A DNA stretch of 64,000 nucleotides. It comes from Pseudoramibacter fermentans (GTDB taxonomy: Bacteria > Bacillota > Clostridia > Eubacteriales > Eubacteriaceae). The position numbers were made by a program, and so were the translations under genes. This document shows positions 7,965 through 15,626 of this stretch, piece after piece. Within the stretch, counting starts at the first letter, position 1, and each line of letters starts with the position of its first letter. The notes below the pieces were generated by a model. It saw only the letters and a program-made list of their open reading frames with translations. It was not told the DNA's origin and made no database searches. The stretch lies in assembly GCA_009493725.1 (NCBI GenBank), contig VOGB01000004.1, positions 372,001 to 436,000 of the forward strand, read 5' to 3'.

Positions 7965-8573
7965 TTGTTCGAATACATCAAGGGCGTATTGGAAGCGGAA
8001 CGCGCCGACGGCGTGGTCGTCGAAGCCGGCGGGTTTGGGTATTGGATCCGTACATCGATGACGACTAACGCGGCACTGCCGGCGCTGCACGAGCCGGTGA
8101 AGCTTTTGCTTTATCCGGCCTTTAGGGAAGACGACGTGACGCTCTACGGCTTTTCGACCGAGGAAGAGCGCCGGCTGTTCGTGACACTGATCGGCATTTC
8201 CGGCATTGGGCCGAAGGCGGCGATGAGTCTGCTGTCGCAATTCGACGAGGCGACGTTCATCCGCCACATTCAAAACGCGGACGACAAGGCGATTTCAAAA
8301 ACGCCGGGCATCGGTAAAAAAACGGCGGCGCGCATCATCCTCGAGCTGAAGGACAAGTACAAGGACTTTGAAGCGCCGGAAACGGAAGCCACGGGCGGCG
8401 CGACCGAGCGCATGCAGGCGGCCGACGCCTTGTACAACGAAGGCATCAACGGTCTTTTGGGTTTGGGCTACGCCTACAGAGAAGCCTCGGATCTCATCGA
8501 CCAGGTGATTGAGCCGGGCATGAGCATTGAAGCGCTCTTAAAGGCGGCGCTGACGGCTGCTTCAAAATCATAA
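7965..8573 (+). CDS. ruvA: Holliday junction branch-migration protein RuvA
   Basis: Predicted 202-residue DNA-binding subunit that holds the four-way junction and loads RuvB. It has an N-terminal OB fold (MFEYIKGVLEAE), tandem helix-hairpin-helix motifs (LIGISGIGPKAAMSLL and ISKTPGIGKKTAARIILELK), a linker and a C-terminal RuvB-binding domain. It starts with TTG at 7965, supported by AGGAGG a few bases upstream. It is first in a run of overlapping or closely spaced genes through yajC. ruvC is not in the window. Confidence 0.96.
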   Translation: MFEYIKGVLEAERADGVVVEAGGFGYWIRTSMTTNAALPALHEPVKLLLYPAFREDDVTLYGFSTEEERRLFVTLIGISGIGPKAAMSLLSQFDEATFIRHIQNADDKAISKTPGIGKKTAARIILELKDKYKDFEAPETEATGGATERMQAADALYNEGINGLLGLGYAYREASDLIDQVIEPGMSIEALLKAALTAASKS

Positions 8574-8582
8574 AGGGACATT

Positions 8583-9635
8583 ATGAAGGATCGGATTATC
8601 ACAACAGAATTTTCAGAGCCGGATGTGGAGATCGAGCATTCGCTGAGACCTCAAAATCTGGACGAGTACATTGGCCAGAAGCGGGTTAAAAAGCAGATGG
8701 GCATCTTTATCAACGCGGCGAAAAAGCGGGGAGAACCGCTGGATCACGTGCTGCTTTACGGCCCGCCGGGCTTGGGCAAGACGACGTTAGCCAACATCAT
8801 CGCCAACGAGATGGGCACGAAGATCCGCATCACCTCGGGCCCGGCCATCGAAAAACCGGGGGATCTTGCGTCGATTCTGACGACGTTGAAGGCCGGTGAC
8901 GTGCTGTTTATCGATGAAATCCATCGGATGCAGCGCCAGGTTGAAGAAGTGCTTTATCCGGCGATGGAGGATTTTGCCCTTGACATTATTATCGGGAAGG
9001 GCCCGGGTGCCAAAAGCATTCGAATCGATCTGCCGAAGTTTACCCTGGTCGGTGCGACCACTCGAGCCGGACAGCTGACGGCGCCGCTCCGCGATCGTTT
9101 TGGCGTCGTGCAGCGCCTGGAGCTGTACTCGCCGGACGAGCTGGCGGATATCGTCAAGCGCTCCGCTGGCATCTTGGGCATCGGCATCGACGATGCAGGG
9201 GCGAGAGAGCTGGCCCGACGTTCTCGAGGAACCCCGCGTGTGGCGAATCGGCTGCTCAAGCGGGTGCGGGATTACGCGGAAATGGAAAGCGAGGGCGTGA
9301 TCGACCTCGAAACAGCCAAAAAGGCCCTGACTTTATTCGAAGTGGACGACGTGGGCCTGGATGAAAACGACCGATTGATGCTCAGGACGATCGCCGAGAA
9401 ATTTGACGGCGGCCCGGTGGGGCTCAACACGCTGGCCGCGTCCATCGGGGAAGAATCCAACACGATTGAAGAAGTGTACGAGCCCTATCTGCTGCAGCTG
9501 GGGTTTTTGGCCAGGACGCCCAGCGGGCGCGTGATCACGTCGGCGGGCTGTGCCCACTTGGGGCTGAAGGCCGCACAGGCACCGGCCAATCAAATTAGTC
9601 TGGAGGAATTGACGAAGCATGATGAAGAAATCTGA
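8583..9635 (+). CDS. ruvB: Holliday junction helicase motor RuvB
   Basis: Predicted 350-residue AAA+ ATPase that drives branch migration with RuvA. Walker A is GPPGLGKTT, Walker B is VLFIDEIHR, sensor 1 is GATTRAG and the arginine finger lies in APLRDRFG. A C-terminal winged-helix domain follows. It starts nine bases after ruvA, and its 3' end overlaps the queA start by 17 bases, which implies coupled translation. Confidence 0.97.
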   Translation: MKDRIITTEFSEPDVEIEHSLRPQNLDEYIGQKRVKKQMGIFINAAKKRGEPLDHVLLYGPPGLGKTTLANIIANEMGTKIRITSGPAIEKPGDLASILTTLKAGDVLFIDEIHRMQRQVEEVLYPAMEDFALDIIIGKGPGAKSIRIDLPKFTLVGATTRAGQLTAPLRDRFGVVQRLELYSPDELADIVKRSAGILGIGIDDAGARELARRSRGTPRVANRLLKRVRDYAEMESEGVIDLETAKKALTLFEVDDVGLDENDRLMLRTIAEKFDGGPVGLNTLAASIGEESNTIEEVYEPYLLQLGFLARTPSGRVITSAGCAHLGLKAAQAPANQISLEELTKHDEEI

Positions 9636-10662
9636 TTTTTATTACGATCTGCCGGAAGCGTTAATCGCCCAGACGCCGGCAGAAAAGCGAGATATGTCCC
9701 GCCTGATGGTCATCGACCGGAAGACCGACAAAATCGAGGATCGGCATTTTCACGACATTGTCGATTATTTAAAACCCGGCGATCTTTTGGTGATGAACGA
9801 CACGAAGGTGATGCCGGTCCGTATTTACGGTCACAAGAAAGAAACGGGCGGAAAAGTGGAACTGCTCCTCTTAAAACGTCTCGACGACAACCGTTGGGAA
9901 ACGATGGTCAAGCCAGGGCGGAAGGCTAAGCCCGGCGCGGTTCTGGAATTTACGGATTCGGACGATAAGGTCGTCCTCGAAGGGACGATTGAAAAGACCA
10001 TCGACAACGGCCTGCGCGTCATTGCTTTTGAATACGACGGGGTGTTCGAGGAAATCCTGAACCAAATCGGCACCATGCCGCTGCCGCCGTACATCCACGA
10101 AAAATTAAGCGATCCGTCTCGGTATCAGACGGTCTACGCGAAGTACAACGGCTCTGCCGCGGCGCCGACAGCCGGTCTGCATTTCACCGAAGCGCTGCTC
10201 GATCAGATCCGTGCGATGGGCGTGAAGACGGCGGCTGTGACCCTGCACGTCGGCCTCGGGACCTTTAGACCGGTCAAGGAAGACAATATTCTAGATCACC
10301 AGATGCATTCAGAGCAGTACAGCGTTTCTCAGGAAACGGCGGATTTGATCGAAAAGACGAAGGCTGAAGGCGGCCGGGTCATTGCGGTGGGTACGACGAC
10401 GGTTCGGACACTGGAAAGCGTCGCCTCCCGCCACGACGGCAAAGTGGTCGCGGAACACGGGTCGACGTCGATTTTCATTTATCCGGGCTTCCACTGGAAC
10501 GTGATCGACGCGTTGATCACCAATTTCCACCTGCCCGAATCGACGCTTTTGATGCTCGTCTCGTCTTTCTACGACAGAGAAAAAATCCTGGCGGCCTACC
10601 GTCACGCGGTTGAAGAAAAATACCGTTTCTTCAGCTTCGGCGACGCGATGTTCATTCAATAG
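9619..10662 (+). CDS. queA: S-adenosylmethionine:tRNA ribosyltransferase-isomerase QueA
   Basis: Predicted 347-residue enzyme that adds the ribosyl part of SAM to preQ1 in tRNA to make epoxyqueuosine. Typical segments are YDLPEALIAQTPAEKRDMSRLMV at the N-terminus, GTMPLPPYIH in the middle, YNGSAAAPTAGLHFT, and NFHLPESTLLMLVSSF near the end. It overlaps ruvB and is followed by tgt. ATGs at 9619 and 9622 are both possible; GGAGG at 9602-9606 is slightly far from either. Confidence 0.96.
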   Translation: MMKKSDFYYDLPEALIAQTPAEKRDMSRLMVIDRKTDKIEDRHFHDIVDYLKPGDLLVMNDTKVMPVRIYGHKKETGGKVELLLLKRLDDNRWETMVKPGRKAKPGAVLEFTDSDDKVVLEGTIEKTIDNGLRVIAFEYDGVFEEILNQIGTMPLPPYIHEKLSDPSRYQTVYAKYNGSAAAPTAGLHFTEALLDQIRAMGVKTAAVTLHVGLGTFRPVKEDNILDHQMHSEQYSVSQETADLIEKTKAEGGRVIAVGTTTVRTLESVASRHDGKVVAEHGSTSIFIYPGFHWNVIDALITNFHLPESTLLMLVSSFYDREKILAAYRHAVEEKYRFFSFGDAMFIQ

Positions 10663-10669
10663 GAGAATC

Positions 10670-11806
10670 ATGTTTCGATACGAACTCATCCATCAGGAAA
10701 AATACACAGGCGCACGCCTCGGCCGGATCATCACCGATCACGGCGAAATCCAGACGCCGATTTTTATGCCGGTGGGCACCCAGGCGACCGTCAAGTCGAT
10801 GGACAACGACGATCTGCACCGCATGAACGCGCAGATCATCCTCGGCAATACTTATCATCTCTATTTAAGACCCGGTGAAGAGGTCATGAAGGAAGCCGGC
10901 GGCCTGCACCGCTTTATGAATTGGGACCGCCCGATTTTAACCGATTCCGGCGGATTTCAGGTGTTTTCCCTCGGCGCGATCCGAAAGATCACGGAAGAAG
11001 GCGTCAAGTTCATTTCATATTTGGACGGATCTCGGCATTTCATGCGGCCGGAGGATTCCATCCGTCTCCAAAACGTCATCGGTGCGGACATCATCATGTG
11101 CTTTGACGAATGCGCGCCGGCAGACGCCGACTACGCCTACACGAAGCATTCGATGGAAATGACGACCCGCTGGGCGAAGCGGTGCCAGCAGGCCCACGCC
11201 AATCCGGAGCATCAGGCCTTGTTCGGCATTGTGCAGGGCGGCATGTTTGACGATTTGAGACGCAAGAGCGCTCAGGACCTGATCGCGATGGACTTCCCTG
11301 GGTACGCGATCGGCGGGCTTTCCGTCGGGGAAACCCACGAAAAAATGTACCACATGCTCGACGTGACCACACCGCTGCTTCCCAAGGAAAAGCCGCGGTA
11401 TTTGATGGGCGTCGGTTCCGTCGACGCACTGTTTGAAGGAGTCCTCCGCGGCATCGACATGTTCGACTGCGTGCTCCAGACTCGCATCGCGAGAAACGGC
11501 ACGGCCATGACCTCCGAGGGCAAAAAGGTCATCCGAAACGCCACTTACGAACGGGATTTTTCGCCCATTGACCCCAATTGCGACTGCCCAGTTTGTCGAA
11601 ATCACACCCGCGCCTACGTCAGACATTTGATCAAATGTAAGGAAATATTGGGCGCCAGATTATTGACATATCACAATTTATATTTTACACTATCCCTAAT
11701 GGAAAAAATGCGGGAGGCAATTGCGCAGGACGCCCTGCTCGATTTGCGGACCGACGTTTTTAAAAACTATGGAATAAAAAAGATTGGAGCTTATCAGAAT
11801 GATTAA
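10670..11806 (+). CDS. tgt: tRNA-guanine transglycosylase
   Basis: Predicted 378-residue enzyme that swaps guanine-34 for preQ1 in tRNAs with GUN anticodons; tRNA-Asp(GTC) in this window is such a substrate. The first catalytic Asp lies in ILTDSGGFQVFSLG and the nucleophile region in DMFDCVLQTRIARNG. The zinc site is CDCPVCRNH plus later Cys and His. ATG at 10670 follows AGGAGA closely and gives the usual N-terminus. Its end overlaps yajC by eight bases. Confidence 0.97.
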   Translation: MFRYELIHQEKYTGARLGRIITDHGEIQTPIFMPVGTQATVKSMDNDDLHRMNAQIILGNTYHLYLRPGEEVMKEAGGLHRFMNWDRPILTDSGGFQVFSLGAIRKITEEGVKFISYLDGSRHFMRPEDSIRLQNVIGADIIMCFDECAPADADYAYTKHSMEMTTRWAKRCQQAHANPEHQALFGIVQGGMFDDLRRKSAQDLIAMDFPGYAIGGLSVGETHEKMYHMLDVTTPLLPKEKPRYLMGVGSVDALFEGVLRGIDMFDCVLQTRIARNGTAMTSEGKKVIRNATYERDFSPIDPNCDCPVCRNHTRAYVRHLIKCKEILGARLLTYHNLYFTLSLMEKMREAIAQDALLDLRTDVFKNYGIKKIGAYQND

Positions 11807-12248
11807 TCAGATTTTGGGCCTGACCCTTCAGGCATCACAATCATCGAGAAACAATATGGCCAGCATCGCCTCGGTCATCATCTTGTTTGTATTTCTGTAC
11901 TTCTTGATGATTCGTCCGCAGCGCAAACGCCAGAAACAGGCAGATGAAATGCACAACAATATGAAAATCGGCGACGAAGTTCTGACAGCCGGCGGTTTTT
12001 ATGGTATAATCAGTGCATTGGATGACAAAAACGTCGTCATCGAAATGCTTCCGGATTTCAACAAGATGATGATCCGCAAGGAATCCATCGTCCGCGTCAT
12101 TAAACCAGATGATGTTGAAGCGGAAGAAGCTGCTGAAGCAGAAACCGCAGAAGCAGCGGAACCGGCTGAAAAGCCAGAACAGGCTGAAACAGAAGCACCA
12201 GCGGCCTCAAAAACCGATGATGCCGAAGCTCAGACAAAGGATGAGTAA
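11799..12248 (+). CDS. yajC: Preprotein translocase subunit YajC
   Basis: Predicted 149-residue single-span membrane protein of the Sec accessory complex. A transmembrane helix (IASVIILFVFLYFLMI) is followed by the family hallmark RPQRKRQK and the globular segment MKIGDEVLTAGGFYG. The last 40 residues are an unusual acidic Glu/Ala-rich tail. ATG at 11799 is preferred to a TTG at 11784 because GGAG then lies at a normal distance. secD and secF do not follow; the SCIFF genes do. Confidence 0.92.
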   Translation: MINQILGLTLQASQSSRNNMASIASVIILFVFLYFLMIRPQRKRQKQADEMHNNMKIGDEVLTAGGFYGIISALDDKNVVIEMLPDFNKMMIRKESIVRVIKPDDVEAEEAAEAETAEAAEPAEKPEQAETEAPAASKTDDAEAQTKDE

Positions 12249-12268
12249 TTCGAAAGGGGAAGATTCCA

Positions 12269-12415
12269 ATGAAACATATTCAAGTTGTCAACAAAGGCCG
12301 TTTGTGTGAAACCAAAAATAAGGGCTGCGGCGAATGCCAGACCTCATGCCAGTCAGCATGCAAGACTTCTTGCACGGTTGGTAATCAGCACTGCAAACAG
12401 GCTCAGGCCAAATAG
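12269..12415 (+). CDS. scfA: SCIFF ranthipeptide precursor
   Basis: Predicted 48-residue ribosomal peptide of the SCIFF (six cysteines in forty-five) family. The conserved core is present, with CGECQTSCQSACKTSC and a last Cys at 42. The cysteines are 13, 20, 23, 27, 31, 35 and 42, so there is one more than the usual six (Cys13, within RLCET). In known cases a radical-SAM enzyme joins Cys sulfur to an acceptor residue such as Thr as a thioether. The maturase gene follows after a terminator. The start has a GGGGAAG ribosome site. The biological role of SCIFF peptides is unknown. Confidence 0.95.
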   Translation: MKHIQVVNKGRLCETKNKGCGECQTSCQSACKTSCTVGNQHCKQAQAK

Positions 12416-12429
12416 TTAACACACAGAAA

Positions 12430-12459
12430 CGGGCAGGCGCTAAGCCTGCCTGTTTTTTT
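12430..12459 (+). terminator. Terminator between the SCIFF precursor and its maturase
   Basis: GGCAGGC (12432-12438) pairs with GCCTGCC (12444-12450), extended by flanking pairs, around a five-base loop and followed by seven Ts. It lies 13 bases before scfB. Partial read-through would give much more peptide than enzyme. Confidence 0.85.
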
Positions 12460-12472
12460 ACTAAAGAAAAAT

Positions 12473-13855
12473 ATGAAAAATACACATTCTCAAATTCACA
12501 AGTTTTATCTCAACGACCATTACATTGTCCTCGACGTGGCCAGCGAATCGCTTTTCAATATCGACCGCATGACTTACGATATTTTAGACGATTACCACGA
12601 AAAGCCCGACAGCGAAGTGATCGCAAAATGGCAGGACACCTACGCGAAGGCCGACATCGAGGAAGTCCTCGAAGAGCTGCACGAGCTGGAAGATCAGGGC
12701 ATGCTCTACGCGCCAGACGATTACGATCCGATGGTGTACAAGAACTACGACCTGATTAAATCGATGTGTCTGAACGTGGCCCACGACTGCAATTTAAGAT
12801 GCAGATACTGCTTCGCTTCTCAGGGCGATTTTAACAGCAAGCGCGAAGTGATGCCCTACGAAGTCGGGAAAAAGGCGCTGGATTTTCTGGTCGCGCAGTC
12901 CAAGAACCGCCACAATCTGGAAGTGGACTTCTTCGGCGGCGAACCGATGATGAATTTCGACGTCGTCAAGCGCCTGGTCGCTTACGGCCGGAGTCTCGAA
13001 GGGCCGAAAAACAAGAAATTCAAATTTACGATGACGACCAACGGCATGCTTTTGAACGATGAAAACATGAAATGGATCGACGAAAATATGGGCAACGTCG
13101 TGTTGAGCCTTGACGGGCGCAAAGAAGTCAACGATCGGATGCGGCCGACGGTTTCCGGCAAGGGCTCCTACGATATCATTTTCAACCACATCAAAAAAAT
13201 GTGCGACATCCGCGAAGCGAGCGGCGGGGAATATTACGTCCGCGGCACCTACACGAAAAACAATCTAGACTTCGGACGGGACGTCGAGGATTTAGCGAAG
13301 AAAGGTTTCAAGAGTATTTCAGTGGAGCCTGTGGTGACGGACGCGTCCAAGCCTTACGCGATTCTGGAAGAAGATGTCGACGCGATCAAGAAGGAATACG
13401 ACAGACTGGCCATTGCTTATTTGAATCAAAAGGACGAAGGCGTGGATTACCTGTTCTATCACTTTATGGTCGATTTAAACGGCGGCCCCTGCGTGTACAA
13501 GCGCCTTTCCGGCTGCGGCGCAGGCCGAGATTACGTCGCGGTGACGCCAAAGGGCAATATTTACCCCTGCCACCAATTTGTTGGTCAGCCGGAATTTATC
13601 ATGGGCAACGTCGATGAAGGCATCACCAAGCCGGAAATCAAAGATCAGTTCATGGAAGCGGGGCTGCTCAACAAGCCGTCGTGCCGGGACTGCTGGTGCC
13701 GTTATTTCTGCGGCGGCGGCTGTCATGCGAACGCGTGGAATTTCAATCACACTGTGATGAAGCCCTACGAAGTGTCCTGTGAAATCGAACGCCGCCGGGT
13801 TGAAAACGCGTTGATGATCAAAATCGTTCAGGATGAACGGGCTGACGCTGATTGA
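12473..13855 (+). CDS. scfB: Radical-SAM SCIFF peptide maturase
   Basis: Predicted 460-residue radical-SAM enzyme that forms thioether cross-links in the SCIFF peptide. The N-terminal part resembles a RiPP recognition element. The cluster motif is Cys106-x3-Cys110-x2-Cys113 in CNLRCRYC, followed by GGEPMMNFD. The C-terminal SPASM region has many cysteines (CRDCWCRYFCGGGCHANAW) for auxiliary iron-sulfur clusters. Its position beside the precursor and yajC agrees with the arrangement in other Clostridia. The stop codon overlaps the -35 box of the next promoter. Confidence 0.95.
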   Translation: MKNTHSQIHKFYLNDHYIVLDVASESLFNIDRMTYDILDDYHEKPDSEVIAKWQDTYAKADIEEVLEELHELEDQGMLYAPDDYDPMVYKNYDLIKSMCLNVAHDCNLRCRYCFASQGDFNSKREVMPYEVGKKALDFLVAQSKNRHNLEVDFFGGEPMMNFDVVKRLVAYGRSLEGPKNKKFKFTMTTNGMLLNDENMKWIDENMGNVVLSLDGRKEVNDRMRPTVSGKGSYDIIFNHIKKMCDIREASGGEYYVRGTYTKNNLDFGRDVEDLAKKGFKSISVEPVVTDASKPYAILEEDVDAIKKEYDRLAIAYLNQKDEGVDYLFYHFMVDLNGGPCVYKRLSGCGAGRDYVAVTPKGNIYPCHQFVGQPEFIMGNVDEGITKPEIKDQFMEAGLLNKPSCRDCWCRYFCGGGCHANAWNFNHTVMKPYEVSCEIERRRVENALMIKIVQDERADAD

Positions 13856-13880
13856 CAGAAATCTCAATATTTTTTATAAT
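13852..13880 (+). promoter_or_regulatory. Consensus promoter of the structured RNA
   Basis: TTGACA at 13852-13857 and TATAAT at 13875-13880 are 17 bases apart: perfect boxes and spacing, equal in quality to the tRNA promoter. The -35 overlaps the scfB stop codon. Initiation is predicted at about 13887, the first base of the closing stem of the RNA. Confidence 0.88.
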
Positions 13881-14024
13881 GAAAGTGTTCCGAGCTGTGG
13901 TTGCAAGTCGAGGCCAGTCGCAGGCAAAACGATCCACGTAAGGTATTTAATAATATAATAATCGATCATGGTGCGACCTAGATGTAAGTCCAGCCGGCAA
14001 AAAGCCGAGAGGAGGAAAAGTGAG

Positions 14025-14111
14025 ATGATATCAGGCGAAACTCCCAGCTGGCGGGTGTGGGGGCAAAGACCAGGTCAGTCGGAACGCATGGATTCATTTG
14101 TTTACGAATGA
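14025..14111 (+). CDS. Possible 28-codon small ORF inside the structured RNA
   Basis: An ATG at 14025 has a perfect AGGAGG at 14010-14015 with nine bases between them. It opens a 28-residue frame (MISGETPSWRVWGQRPGQSE and eight more) that stops inside the terminator hairpin. Two Trp and four Ser residues are present and no membrane segment. The coding bases also take part in the RNA's helices, so the frame may be chance. Its only support is the ribosome site. Confidence 0.3.
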   Translation: MISGETPSWRVWGQRPGQSERMDSFVYE

Positions 14112-14121
14112 ATCCTTTTTT
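14090..14121 (+). terminator. Terminator of the structured RNA
   Basis: GGATTCATTTG (14090-14100) pairs with 14105-14115 (one G-U) around a four-base loop, followed by six Ts. It lies 24 bases before the HD-domain gene, so that gene needs read-through or a promoter not recognised here. Confidence 0.9.
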
Positions 14122-14145
14122 GTTTAATAGACGAGGAGAAGTAAG

Positions 14146-14598
14146 ATGATTTACACACCGATGACGAAAAAAGCGATGGTGCTGATGTTTCAAGTGCACC
14201 AAAACCAGCGGGACAAGGGCGGTGTGCCCTACGTCTTTCACCCGTGGCACGTCGCGGAACAGATGAGCGACGAAATTGCGACGACGGTGGCGCTGCTTCA
14301 CGATGTTGTAGAGGATGGTGCGGTGAGCTTGGATGATTTAAGAAAATCAGGTTATCCAGAGACTGTCGTCGATGCGGTGGCGCTGTTGACCCGTCAGAAG
14401 GGGCAGAGTTATTTTGACTACATTGAAAAATTGGCGCTCAATGCGGCTGCTAGGCGCGTGAAGCTCGCCGATTTGGCCCACAATCAGGACCTCACCCGCC
14501 TCGAAAAAATAGACGCCTCGGCGCGGAAACGCGTCGAAAAATACCGTAAAGCGCAGCATTATCTCGAACAATTTGAGAAAAATAATCCGATTCAATAA
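14146..14598 (+). CDS. Stand-alone HD-domain protein, SpoT/MESH1-like
   Basis: Predicted 150-residue cytosolic protein resembling the hydrolase domain of RelA/SpoT with no synthetase, TGS or ACT domain. Metal-binding positions are visible: a His in GVPYVFHPWHVA, the HD pair with acidic residues in ALLHDVVEDG, and Asp-His-Asn in RVKLADLAHN. Such proteins may hydrolyse (p)ppGpp or a related nucleotide; the activity here is inferred. It has its own GAGGAG ribosome site and follows the structured RNA directly. A terminator follows. Confidence 0.8.
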   Translation: MIYTPMTKKAMVLMFQVHQNQRDKGGVPYVFHPWHVAEQMSDEIATTVALLHDVVEDGAVSLDDLRKSGYPETVVDAVALLTRQKGQSYFDYIEKLALNAAARRVKLADLAHNQDLTRLEKIDASARKRVEKYRKAQHYLEQFEKNNPIQ

Positions 14599-14612
14599 TA
14601 TTTTTATCGCTT

Positions 14613-14654
14613 GATCTTAACGGCCCGATGACAGCGTCGTTAAGATCTTTTTTT
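14613..14654 (+). terminator. Terminator after the HD-domain gene
   Basis: Perfect 10-bp stem GATCTTAACG/CGTTAAGATC (14613-14622 with 14638-14647) followed by seven Ts. It overlaps the 3' end of the convergent LysR gene. The minus-strand side lacks a good U-run, so it acts mainly rightward. Confidence 0.85.
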
Positions 14655-15524
14655 ATTTTGCGCCTCGAAAAGCTCAAAGAAATGATAAGCGTTTTGGGAA
14701 ATCGGCGCGTTTTTCCGCCGAACCAGGCGCAGCTCCGAGTCCAGTGCCGGCGTCTCAAGGGGCGCTGCCTTTAAGTCTGAGAAAGACGTCGCGATGGAAA
14801 GGGGCACCAGCGCTACGCCAATTCCAGAGGCGGCCCACTGGAGTGATGTTCGCGCGTCGTCGTTGATGCAGACGATATTCGGAACGATCTGAGTCTGTTG
14901 AAAGACCTGACGGATCGCGTTTTCCCACCTTCTGTAGAGGATCAGCGGACAATCGCGCAGGTCTTCGATTTTAATTTGGGAGCACGCTTTCAGATGATTC
15001 GCGAAAAGCGCAGAAGTCGCGACGGCGGCAAAGGGGTCTTTTCTCAACGTTAAGGCTTCCAAATCCTGACGATGGTAGGGAGTGCGGATGACTGCGAGCT
15101 CAATGCGGCTGTTGTCGAGTTGGGCGAGCAGATCAAAGGTATTGCTTTCCATGACGTCGAAGACGACACCGGGGTAGTGCTGATGAAAGGTCTGAATGCC
15201 GTTGAAAAGTTCTTTTGAAGCGCAGGAAGAGATCAGCCCGATGCGGATGGAGCCCTGCTTGCCGGTGCGCAGATTCTGCATTTCCGCTTCGGCGGCCTTT
15301 TCCATCTCGAGAATTTGAACGGCGCGTCGATACAAAAGACGGCCGGCCTCTGTCAAAGCAATGTGTCTGGCGCCGCGTTCGAAGAGCGTCACACCGCATT
15401 CCGATTCCAGCGCTTTGATTTGTGTAGACAACGGAGGCTGAGAAATGTGCAACTTGCGCGCTGCTTCCGAGATTGTGCCGTTTTCAACGACTGCTGTAAA
15501 ATATTGAAGTTGACGAATATCCAT
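14640..15524 (-). CDS. LysR-family transcriptional regulator
   Basis: Predicted 294-residue regulator. The N-terminal winged helix-turn-helix is clear (MDIRQLQYFTAVVENGTISE, then AARKLHISQPPLSTQIKALE), followed by the linker helix and a periplasmic-binding-like effector domain from about residue 90. It is divergent from the ABC exporter pair across a 102-bp AT-rich gap, the classic LysR arrangement, so it probably controls that operon. The effector cannot be inferred. Confidence 0.92.
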   Translation of the reverse strand: MDIRQLQYFTAVVENGTISEAARKLHISQPPLSTQIKALESECGVTLFERGARHIALTEAGRLLYRRAVQILEMEKAAEAEMQNLRTGKQGSIRIGLISSCASKELFNGIQTFHQHYPGVVFDVMESNTFDLLAQLDNSRIELAVIRTPYHRQDLEALTLRKDPFAAVATSALFANHLKACSQIKIEDLRDCPLILYRRWENAIRQVFQQTQIVPNIVCINDDARTSLQWAASGIGVALVPLSIATSFSDLKAAPLETPALDSELRLVRRKNAPISQNAYHFFELFEAQNKKRS

Positions 15525-15548
15525 CGTTTCTCCTTATATACATTATCG

Positions 15549-15586
15549 ATATGGTTATTAAATTATTCAATATAATTCATATGGTT
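15549..15586. promoter_or_regulatory. Candidate operator between lysR and the ABC exporter
   Basis: The divergent gap holds two direct copies of ATATGGTT (15549-15556 and 15579-15586), exactly 30 bp apart. Between them lies the inverted repeat AATTAT-TCAAT-ATAATT (15561-15577). TATAAT at 15571-15576 could be a rightward -10 box without a good -35, as expected for an activated promoter. LysR proteins bind such paired sites; which repeat is used is inference. Confidence 0.45.
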
Positions 15587-15626
15587 TTTTCATGATATCA
15601 TAAAATCACGAAAGGAAGGGGACCTT

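Larger units (their letters stand above)
13887..14121 (+). ncRNA. Structured RNA of unknown family, about 235 nt
   Basis: Bounded by a consensus promoter and a strong terminator. A long-range closing stem pairs GTTCCGA (13887-13893) with TCGGAAC (14079-14085) and continues as CTG/CAG and TGGTT/GACCA (13898-13902 with 14068-14072). Inner helices include GTCGCA (13917-13922) with TGCGAC (13972-13977), CCAGC (13990-13994) with GCTGG (14047-14051), and the hairpin CGGC-AAAAA-GCCG (13995-14007). It does not match the hallmark motifs I know for 6S, RNase P, tmRNA, SRP RNA, T-box, cobalamin, TPP, SAM or cyclic-di-GMP RNAs. It could be a stand-alone RNA (the raiA motif is one family to test) or a leader of the HD-domain gene 24 bases beyond the terminator. 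Confidence 0.7.

Noticed and set aside
13887..14121. Cobalamin, cyclic-di-GMP, TPP, SAM or ZTP riboswitch, 6S RNA, SRP RNA or RNase P RNA
   Set aside because: Short resemblances exist (for example GATGTAAGTCC), but the diagnostic core motifs of these families are missing.
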